From contig JAMCRS010000259.1 of the NCBI GenBank assembly GCA_023380675.1, forward strand, positions 1 through 7,339: a stretch of DNA of 7,339 bases, in the 5' to 3' direction. Below the pieces are notes generated by a model. The model made no database searches and was not told the origin of the DNA. It saw only the letters and a list, made by a program, of their open reading frames with translations. Origin of the DNA: Chloroflexota bacterium. Lineage in GTDB: Bacteria; Chloroflexota; Anaerolineae; UBA4142. Of this stretch, positions 1 to 6,101 are shown piece by piece; the stretch's first letter is position 1, and each line of letters opens with the position of its first letter. Both the position numbers and the translations under genes were made by a program.

Positions 1-99
1 CTGCTTTTTTGCACATCCCCGCGGGAGAGCGACCATCGAAAAATCTCAGAGCGTCAGATTGAACGGCTGACTTCAGCCTTGGCTTACACGAACGGTTGA
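1..99 (+). CDS. Possible C-terminal tail of an upstream gene
   Basis: The first reading frame is open from the first base to a TGA at 97-99, giving 32 codons. The last stretch reads like ordinary soluble protein, with the segment KISERQIERLTSALAYTNG just before the stop and a plausible amphipathic helix. I do not recognise a family. An open stretch this short can easily arise by chance, so this is a weak call. No terminator is obvious between this stop and the promoter at 153. Confidence 0.2.
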   Translation: MLFCTSPRESDHRKISERQIERLTSALAYTNG

Positions 100-152
100 G
101 TCAAGATTTGGATAAAGTCCAGCTAAGTTAAGGAAGTTTAACCACGAAACCA

Positions 153-180
153 TTGACTTGACGCAGGGCTGTGCTACAAG
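153..180 (+). promoter_or_regulatory. Sigma70-type promoter for the secreted-protein genes
   Basis: A -35 box TTGACT (153-158) is followed after 16 bases by TACAAG (175-180), which has the extended -10 dinucleotide TG at 172-173. Transcription would start near 186-188, leaving an untranslated leader of about 115 bases before the ATG at 303. That leader can fold: GGGCC (252-256) pairs with GGCCC (273-277) around an inner AAGG/CCTT stem. An alternative -35 TTGACG at 158-163 is too close to this -10 box. The call rests on box matching only. Confidence 0.5.
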
Positions 181-302
181 ACAGAGGAGAGATTTTCCTA
201 TGCCATCTGTGCGGCGCAAATAAGTGTATTCAGAACCTGTTACGAGGATTAGGGCCAAGGGTTTCCTTGTCAGGCCCAAACCTGCTCGAAGGGAGGGAAC
301 AG

Positions 303-1189
303 ATGCTGTCAGCGAAGCATGACCCAAAAGCACATCGCGCGAATGCTACACTACGACGTTCGCTCGTGCGCCCGCTCACGCTGATATGTCTCATCGTGTT
401 GATTGGTGTTATACTGCCTGTGTGGTTGGGGTCAACACCACCAAACGCATCGGCTTGGTCGGCATCTAACCTTTTCCAGAATTCTGACTTTGAGACAGGC
501 GCTTTGAGTCCATTCACCCAATCTGCAGGTCCTCCCGGAGCAGCCTTCATCAATACCAATGCCAACCGCAGTCCGGGCGGACAGTATAATTTACAGATCA
601 ACGGAGTGGGGCAGAACGTTACGTTTCTGCACATGGATACGGATCAAGAGAAGTTGTTGTTGGTGGGAACGACATTGAGCCGGCCTGGGGACCACCGAAC
701 GGGGAGAGTCCTACAGAGACAAGCAATTGGATCGCAGGCTATGAGAGTGTGGCAGGGTATGCCCCGTTTTTCGATTACGGAAGTGCGGATGGGATGCCCT
801 ACGATGTTTGGTATGTGTACAATGGTCAAGGTTATCCTGGCTGCCCGACCTGCTCAGGGACAAACGGGTGGAGCCAGGAAAACCTATGGTACGCCACCTG
901 GGGAGCCGCTTCGCCATTTCCGCTACCTGAGATATATCTCAGAGATGGCCGCAATGCAAGTCAATGGTATCGGATGACTCGATACGCTCTGCAGAATCAT
1001 TCAGCGCCGATGTTCTTTGTGGGTACGGTGACACAGGCGGCGGCCTGCACGAGCCAAAGCTGCCAACATGGGACTCCCTATGCGACCGATAACTCCCCCG
1101 GTACCGGATGGGGCCAGCTTATGCAGTTCCTGAACTTCGATTCCTCGGTATATCAGAATATTGGTTGGTCGTCTGACTTCACATGGTAA
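303..1189 (+). pseudogene. Frameshifted gene for a large secreted protein
   Basis: Translation starts at ATG 303, six bases after a good GGAGG (292-296). An earlier GTG at 171 lies inside the promoter and is not used. The first frame encodes a basic N-terminus, one hydrophobic segment (about residues 24-42, signal peptide or anchor), and a segment NLFQNSDFETGALSPF resembling the start of a carbohydrate-binding-like domain (NxGFETGxLSPW pattern). Near 605-620 the coding sense jumps to the frame one base earlier. That frame is open from 590 and stays coherent to the TAA at 1187-1189. Its product is rich in Trp, Tyr and Gly and carries VVVGGNDIEPAW, WYATWG and PLPEIY, suggesting an extracellular, possibly glycosidase-like barrel, which I cannot name. 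The N-terminal domain looks too short, so the junction may be a larger deletion as well as a frameshift. A sequencing error is the alternative. Confidence 0.55.
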
Positions 1190-1232
1190 ATGGTGATCGC
1201 TCTGAACATGGGCACTGAGGAAGGAGAACTCC

Positions 1233-1886
1233 ATGAATCAGTTACTCGGGCAACCACGCAAATCGACGGTTATCAATATTTTCCTCTTCGTGCTCTTCGC
1301 GTTAGTGGTTCTTGGCGGCGTGTTCTTTGCGGGGACTGCGTTGGGAGAAAGCGCTTTTGCCGGAGCAACTCCCAACTACGAGGGCTGGTCTCGCATGCCG
1401 CCCGCTAAGCAGACAGTCCTTGCTCGGGGTCTATATCCAACGCCGAATCCGAATGCCAATGCGGCACCACAAGTGGTGCGCCCATCCGATCTTCCGACAA
1501 GCGCACCTGGAGAGATGCCCTCGAATCTTCCCCATAGGACAGCGGGTGCTGGAACTATCATCGATGTAGGCCAAGCTCCGTTGCCGGCAACTGCCTACTA
1601 TGTATCCAACCAATGGTACGCATCGAGTGGCAATGAGAAATTCTCGGTGTATGTGGGAGGGTTTTGGAATGGACCGCACACCGATCACTCGGTAGGATTC
1701 GTGCTGGTGATCTACAAGTCTCTGATAGACGACAGTGACACGCGCCCAGCGGTCATGGTGCAAGCGCCAAGTCCAACGGGAGCGTTAAAAATCGTGGACG
1801 CGACGGGCATGCAACTGAAATTACAGAGTGAGAAGGGAGTAACGTATCTCTTCGATGTAAATGCAGGAAAGTTTGTCTCACAATAA
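1233..1886 (+). CDS. Exported or membrane-anchored protein of unknown function, 217 aa
   Basis: The ATG at 1233 is preceded by AAGGAG (1221-1226) at six-base spacing, and the gene begins 43 bases after the preceding stop, so the two are probably cotranscribed. Residues about 11-38 form one long hydrophobic segment after a short basic N-terminus, which is a signal peptide or an N-terminal anchor. Residues about 40-110 are Pro, Ala and Asn rich and probably form an extended linker (YPTPNPNANAAPQ). The C-terminal half (about 120-217) looks like a compact beta-rich domain, with segments YYVSNQWYASSG, FSVYVGGFWNG and KGVTYLFDVNAGKFV. I do not recognise the family and no catalytic motif is visible. 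It would sit on the outer face of the membrane. An intrinsic terminator follows 20 bases downstream. Being an intact gene is well supported; function is unknown. Confidence 0.75.
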   Translation: MNQLLGQPRKSTVINIFLFVLFALVVLGGVFFAGTALGESAFAGATPNYEGWSRMPPAKQTVLARGLYPTPNPNANAAPQVVRPSDLPTSAPGEMPSNLPHRTAGAGTIIDVGQAPLPATAYYVSNQWYASSGNEKFSVYVGGFWNGPHTDHSVGFVLVIYKSLIDDSDTRPAVMVQAPSPTGALKIVDATGMQLKLQSEKGVTYLFDVNAGKFVSQ

Positions 1887-1904
1887 TAGCACTTTGCAGT
1901 TGTA

Positions 1905-1944
1905 GAACGCGGCTGGAGGTTTCTCGCCGCGCTCTTCGTTTTTT
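1905..1944 (+). terminator. Intrinsic terminator after the secreted-protein genes
   Basis: CGCGGC (1908-1913) pairs perfectly with GCCGCG (1926-1931), with an inner GAG/CTC extension. Six T residues (1939-1944) follow after a seven-base gap. The gap between stem and T-tract is longer than ideal, which lowers confidence. The position, just after the stop at 1886, fits the end of the 303-1886 transcription unit. The bases from 1945 to about 2116 show no gene or structure I can support. Confidence 0.55.
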
Positions 1945-2116
1945 CTACCCGATTGACGCACCCGCACTCGGGTTTTGCAGTTTCTGCGCACCTTCGCTCG
2001 TCCCCAAGCGTCGACTCGATAGTCTCAATGGTGGTTGGCAAAGCCTCGACCTGGCACTTCTTTGGCCTCCTCAGACCGGACGGCACGGGAATCACAAGCA
2101 CAGCCGCCAAACCCGA

Positions 2117-2500
2117 CTAGGTAGTCGCTGCGCCGGTCTGACTCGACTCACCGCCGTACGGATCGTACCGCTCGTTCGCGATCACCCGCCCGTTCGCGTC
2201 GTAAATCTGCCGTACGCTCCCGAGTGCGTCTCCGCCGAAATACTGCATCGCGGTCTGGTATTGTGCGACCCGAAGGGTGCCGGTGCCGTACAGGTACGTG
2301 TTCGTGCCGTCGCTCAGAACCTGCGTCAGGCCGGCGGCCGGATCCAGGGCGTACCGAGTTTGAGTGACCCCGATCGTCTGGCTCAGCCGATCGCCCAGGC
2401 CGTTGTAGGCGAAGCTGACGGCCGACGGCAGACCACTGACCGCAGTCAAGCGAATTGCGGCGCACCACGCGGGGTTTATCTCCGTTTTCCGATTCAACAC
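2117..2500 (-). pseudogene. RHS/YD-repeat protein fragment, truncated at both ends
   Basis: The minus strand encodes the typical end of an RHS core: RLTAVSGLPSAVSFAYNGLG, then DRLSQTIG, YALDPAAGLTQVLSDGT, YGTGTLRVAQY, GDALGSVRQIYDANGRVI, and finally YDPYGGESSQTGAATT before a TAG. In complete RHS proteins this segment is normally followed by a GFTGE...LRARYYDPxxGRF motif and then a variable tip; both are missing here. RHS similarity upstream starts only at about 2460; the first 14 or so codons from the GTG at 2500 do not look RHS-like. Intact RHS proteins are usually over 1,000 residues long, so this is a small remnant of a secreted or toxin-carrying polymorphic protein, deposited by recombination or left by decay. 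It is probably not functional. Confidence 0.75.
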
Positions 2501-2528
2501 GCACTCCGCCGGCTTGCCTGCACCAAAC

Positions 2529-2852
2529 CTAGTTCTTTTTGATGAAAGGTAGGAAGGAAAAGCTGCTCACCTGTGTCGTCACCGCGGACGCGTTGTTGTC
2601 GAAATTGAGATCCAGCAGCGGCACACCTACTACCGACGTATCCACGTAGACCGACATCTGATTTGTCAGGCGGGTTCCGAGCGTCATTGTGGGAGGGACC
2701 GCGACAGTGATGGTGAAACTGTCCTCGCTGCCCGCCGCGAGTGAACCGATCGGCCAAGTCATGCCAACGCCGTAGAGGTCACTGCCGTCGCCACGGCTGT
2801 CGTCCACGTACTCTGTTCCTGGCGCCAAGACATCGCCGATAGAGTGAGTTGA
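2529..2852 (-). pseudogene. C-terminal remnant of a DUF11-like surface protein
   Basis: The minus strand is open from 2852 down to a TAG at 2529-2531 and encodes about 107 residues. The sequence GDVLAPGTEYVDDS, then TWPIGSLAAGSEDSFTITV, VPPTMTLGTRLTN and LDLNFDNNASAVTTQV follows the DUF11 (conserved repeat) pattern of cell-surface proteins, in which an Ig-like strand set ends in a DxxxxNNxA motif. The protein finishes FSFLPFIKKN, matching the FLP-hydrophobic-I-K ending that I associate with exported Chloroflexota proteins and that may act as a sorting or anchoring signal. There is no credible start. The frame meets a stop at 2853-2855, exactly where the insertion sequence begins, so the N-terminal part is lost. 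An in-frame TTG at 2828 is the nearest start codon but would cut the domain. Confidence 0.7.
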
Positions 2853-2866
2853 CTAAAATGGTAAGC

Positions 2867-2883
2867 CCCCGCCTTTGGCGGGG
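2867..2883 (+). repeat. Left-end hairpin of the IS200 element
   Basis: CCCCGCC (2867-2873) and GGCGGGG (2877-2883) form a perfect seven-pair stem with a TTT loop, 13 bases inside the proposed left cleavage site. In IS200/IS605 elements such subterminal hairpins are bound by the TnpA dimer on single-stranded DNA. The matching right-end hairpin has a very similar stem and a TTA loop. Confidence 0.75.
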
Positions 2884-2916
2884 AGACTCAAGTTTGACAT
2901 TTGCGGGAACATAAGA

Positions 2917-2964
2917 TAGAGCCTCACAAAGTGAACCGCTCGAAGCAGATCACCTGAGGCTCTA
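2917..2964 (+). promoter_or_regulatory. Hairpin masking the transposase ribosome-binding site
   Basis: TAGAGCCTCA (2917-2926) is perfectly complementary to TGAGGCTCTA (2955-2964), and the 3' arm ends one base before the GTG start. The only Shine-Dalgarno-like sequence, GAGG at 2956-2959 with six-base spacing, lies inside this arm, so in the RNA it would be paired and translation blocked. A 5'-UTR stem that sequesters the ribosome-binding site is known to repress IS200 transposase synthesis, and this arrangement matches. A TTGACA occurs upstream at 2894-2899, but I see no convincing -10 box at proper spacing. Confidence 0.65.
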
Positions 2965-2965
2965 C

Positions 2966-3397
2966 GTGGATGACACCAACAGTTTAACCCACACCAAGTG
3001 GGAATGCAAGTACCATGTAGCGTGGATACCAAAGTATCGAAGGAAAAAGCTCTTCGAAGAACTGCGTAAGGAACTTGGCCCAGTGCTGCGGGAGTTGGCG
3101 CAGCACAAGGAAAGCGAGATCCTAGAAGGGCGAATGCTGCTGGACCATGTGCACATGCTCATCTCGATTCCCCCGAAGTACGCGGTGTCGCAGGTCGTCG
3201 GATACATGAAAGGGAAGAGTGCGATCCACATCGCACGGGCGTACCTGGGACGTGAACGGAACTTCGTCGGAGAACACTTCTGGGCAAGGGGCTACTATGT
3301 ATCGACGGTTGGATTGGATGAAGAAGCCCTACGCCAGTACATCAAGAAGCAAGTGGACGAAGACCGTCGCCAAGACCAAATGAACATGTTCGGCTAG
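2966..3397 (+). CDS. tnpA: IS200-group Y1 transposase TnpA
   Basis: The 143-residue product is the normal size for IS200/IS605 TnpA, a homodimeric HUH endonuclease that cuts and joins single-stranded DNA through a 5'-phosphotyrosine link. It opens with KWECKYHVAWIPKYRRKKLF, the usual N-terminal strand of the family. The metal-binding HUH motif is His61-Val-His63 in LLDHVHMLISIPPKY. The catalytic tyrosine is probably Tyr125 in RQYIKKQ, on the C-terminal helix. The segments GYMKGKSA and FWARGYYVSTVG are also typical. Translation starts at GTG 2966, whose ribosome-binding site is buried in a hairpin. All key residues are present and there is no frameshift, so the enzyme may be active. Confidence 0.95.
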   Translation: MDDTNSLTHTKWECKYHVAWIPKYRRKKLFEELRKELGPVLRELAQHKESEILEGRMLLDHVHMLISIPPKYAVSQVVGYMKGKSAIHIARAYLGRERNFVGEHFWARGYYVSTVGLDEEALRQYIKKQVDEDRRQDQMNMFG

Positions 3398-3401
3398 GAA
3401 G

Positions 3402-3472
3402 GCCGCCGAAGGCGGCTCACAGAAACCGCTTTGAGCGGTTCACAGATTCCAAGCCTCCGCCTTAGGCGGAGG
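3402..3472 (+). repeat. Three consecutive hairpins at the IS200 right end
   Basis: Three perfect stems follow the transposase stop, each with a three-base loop: GCCGCC-GAA-GGCGGC (3402-3416), AACCGCT-TTG-AGCGGTT (3424-3440), and CCTCCGCC-TTA-GGCGGAGG (3454-3472). The last corresponds to the left-end hairpin and is probably the TnpA recognition structure. The first two may insulate the transposase gene from outside transcription or end its transcript, although no T-tract follows them. Confidence 0.7.
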
Positions 3473-3484
3473 TCTATGACTGAC

Positions 3485-4315
3485 AGGCAATGCTTGCTGA
3501 AAGAGTCGGCGACGCACTGTGGCGATCCAGATGAGTCGCTTTTTGTTATGTGCCGGCATCGAACATTCTACGATCAATCTACTACGAAAGAGTTGCACAA
3601 TCAAGTTAAATTCCGTTAACCAAGCCCAGGTCCCCCCTGAGTGAACGAAAAATGCCGACCGCCAACTTGCCGTGCAATGGCTGATCGTTCTTGCCGTCGA
3701 TCTATTGCGTGACCGTTCGCGTCGATCTCGGAGAATACAAAAGGCACCGTCGCCGACGCAAAGATGCATCTAGCGACAGGTGCCATACCCCTCTTGGTAC
3801 TATTCAATTTGGCTGCCCCAACGCTGAGCCTGCGTGCTTATGCCGGGGTCCGGCCGTACCGAATCGCACTACGTCCGGTTCCTCTCCGTACGTTGCCGAT
3901 CGATACGACCTGATTCCCTTCTATCCCGTTGCTTGCGAATATGCAAATCTGAGCAGAATTCACTGCCGACCCCTCCGAACATCGCGGAAACCCGGCTCCT
4001 CCGGCGTAGGCGCACACGCGCCCGCGGCCGAGATTTTTCCTTCTGGCGGACACCTCTATCTCTGCGCCCACTTCCGAATCCAATAGCCGTCCTGGCCTAC
4101 GTAAACCGCTTGGCGATGCGCGGTGTCTCCGGCATCATGGTCCAGCGACCAGGGCTAGACTCTCCCACTGTTCCTTGTAGCGCCTTGCTCGCGAGATGCA
4201 AGTACACAGCGCATGGGACCGCTCTGTTCGATGCCGCCTGCAAGGTTCTAGACAGTCCGTTGAGCGGCAGCTCAGCTCTCAGGTCTCTCGAGTAGCACGG
4301 TTTGGCATTTGACCT
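3485..4315. other. Gene-poor stretch without a convincing gene
   Basis: I find no credible coding region here on either strand. Several open frames of 60-150 codons exist, but they overlap one another in different frames, lack ribosome-binding sites and show no protein-like motif pattern. No tRNA, rRNA or repeat array is visible. The only structure noted is a weak five-pair hairpin (TGAGC/GCTCA) at 4261-4274. The composition is intermediate between the left part and the GC-rich operon to the right. Decayed remnants too diverged to recognise remain possible. Confidence 0.5.
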
Positions 4316-4342
4316 ATCTGTGGAATCTGCGAAATCTGCGGA
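4316..4342 (+). repeat. Three tandem 9-bp repeats upstream of the ABC operon promoter
   Basis: ATCTGTGGA (4316-4324), ATCTGCGAA (4325-4333) and ATCTGCGGA (4334-4342) stand head to tail and end eight bases before the -35 box at 4351. Their position is where an activator or regulator bound as tandem subunits would contact RNA polymerase. The nine-base period is not a full helical turn, which argues somewhat against a classical tandem operator. It could also be a small simple repeat of no function. Confidence 0.55.
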
Positions 4343-4350
4343 GTGATCTT

Positions 4351-4379
4351 TTGACATGTCCCCCGGAGGGTGTTAGAAT
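4351..4379 (+). promoter_or_regulatory. Strong sigma70 promoter of the sugar ABC operon
   Basis: A consensus -35 box TTGACA (4351-4356) and a -10 box TAGAAT (4374-4379, five of six matches, preceded by TGT as an extended -10) are separated by exactly 17 bases. Transcription would start near 4386, giving a leader of about 207 bases before the ATPase start. This strong promoter followed by a terminator inside the leader implies that expression is controlled after initiation. Confidence 0.8.
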
Positions 4380-4402
4380 TGAATCATCAGGGGGAACGAA
4401 AG

Positions 4403-4471
4403 ATGTCCTCGCTCGGGATTGCGCCCGCCGATGGTGGAATCCGCAGAGTAACTCTACCGCCTATGCCATAA
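4403..4471 (+). CDS. Leader ORF, 22 codons, ending Pro-Pro-Met-Pro-stop
   Basis: An ATG lies about 17 bases after the predicted transcription start and eight bases after AGGGGG (4389-4394), a good ribosome-binding site. The peptide begins MSSLGIAPADGG and ends RRVTLPPMP before TAA (4469-4471). A Pro-Pro pair and a C-terminal proline next to the stop codon slow elongation and peptide release; TnaC is a known arrest peptide with Pro before the stop. The last codons (CCG CCT at 4457-4462) are the 5' arm of the terminator at 4457-4508, so a ribosome held at the stop codon would cover it and let transcription continue. Arrest, its inducer and the regulation are inferred; what is visible is the ORF, its ribosome-binding site and the overlap. 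A short ORF by chance is the alternative. Confidence 0.5.
   Translation: MSSLGIAPADGGIRRVTLPPMP
4414..4461 (+). promoter_or_regulatory. Alternative RNA stems competing with the leader terminator
   Basis: GGTGG (4433-4437) can pair upstream with CCGCC (4425-4429, GAT loop), extended by CGGGATT (4414-4420) with AATCCG (4438-4443). It can also pair downstream with CCGCC (4457-4461), enclosing the small stem AGAG-TAA-CTCT (4445-4455). The downstream pairing would remove the 5' arm of the terminator and so act as an antiterminator. The first alternative frees that arm. Each pairing includes one G-U pair. This three-way competition is the usual layout of attenuators and riboswitches, but I do not recognise a known riboswitch class. 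Confidence 0.45.
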
Positions 4472-4508
4472 CGCACGGCCGTGCGTTGGCGTCAGGCGGT
4501 TTTTGTTT
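4457..4508 (+). terminator. Intrinsic terminator (attenuator) inside the operon leader
   Basis: The outer stem is CCGCCT (4457-4462) with AGGCGG (4494-4499), continued by GCC (4465-4467) with GGC (4488-4490). An 18-base perfect palindrome, AACGCACGGCCGTGCGTT (4470-4487), forms the tip. TTTTT (4500-4504), G and TTT follow directly. It lies between the promoter and the ATPase gene, so it must be read through for the operon to be expressed. It is formed partly from the end of the leader ORF. Confidence 0.75.
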
Positions 4509-4592
4509 CCCTGGAACCGTCCCGTTCCCGCCCGGATCGGCCGTACCGCCGGACCTGCCCGGCCAGCCTCTCGTCGAGTCGAAAGAGTACAA

Positions 4593-6097
<1,505 letters not shown>

Positions 6098-6101
<4 letters not shown>

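Larger units (their letters stand above)
2854..3480 (+). mobile_element. IS200-group insertion sequence (IS200/IS605 family)
   Basis: One transposase gene (2966-3397) lies between subterminal hairpins, with no terminal inverted repeats and no target duplication visible. This is how single-strand-transposing IS200 elements are built. The element appears to start after TTGAC (2849-2853), the target pentamer known for ISDra2. The right end is placed at ATGAC (3476-3480), four bases past the last hairpin; CTGAC ending at 3484 is the alternative, so the right boundary is uncertain by about four bases. The resulting length of about 630 bp fits IS200 elements. No tnpB accompanies it. It sits at the broken end of the DUF11-like remnant. 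Confidence 0.8.

Noticed and set aside
171..302. N-terminal extension of the secreted protein from GTG 171
   Set aside because: GTG 171 lies inside the extended -10 region of the likely promoter, has no ribosome-binding site and encodes no signal-peptide-like sequence. ATG 303 has GGAGG at ideal spacing.
1712..2110. Minus-strand open frame of 132 codons
   Set aside because: It overlaps the end of the 217-residue gene and its terminator, lacks a ribosome-binding site and has no recognisable sequence pattern.
2261..2542. Plus-strand open frame of 93 codons opposite the RHS fragment
   Set aside because: It is antisense to a segment with clear RHS motifs on the minus strand and shows no motif of its own.
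2894..2922. Promoter for the transposase from TTGACA at 2894-2899
   Set aside because: The -35 is perfect, but the hexamer at 17-base spacing (TAGAGC) is a poor -10, and TAAGAT is too close at 12 bases.
3616..3807. Minus-strand open frame with FASATVPFVFSEIDANGHAID
   Set aside because: The segment looks mildly protein-like, but it is only 63 codons, has no start signal and matches no family I know. Kept only as a possible decayed remnant.
3834..4295. Plus-strand open frames of 131 and 153 codons in the gene-poor stretch
   Set aside because: They overlap in different frames, are rich in Arg, Cys, Ser and Pro as random GC-rich DNA often is, and have no upstream ribosome-binding site.
4431..4462. 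T-box riboswitch, suggested by GGTGGAATCCGC and a stem-bulge-stem fold
   Set aside because: The motif has one extra base compared with GGTGGNACCGC, and only about 45 bases lie between the transcription start and it, far too few for a specifier stem. The downstream genes are not amino-acid genes. The ZTP, fluoride and guanidine motifs I compared by eye also do not fit.
4503..4592. N-terminal extension of the ATPase from TTG 4503
   Set aside because: It begins in the T-tract of the leader terminator. RbsA-type ATPases start about where GTG 4593 places the start.
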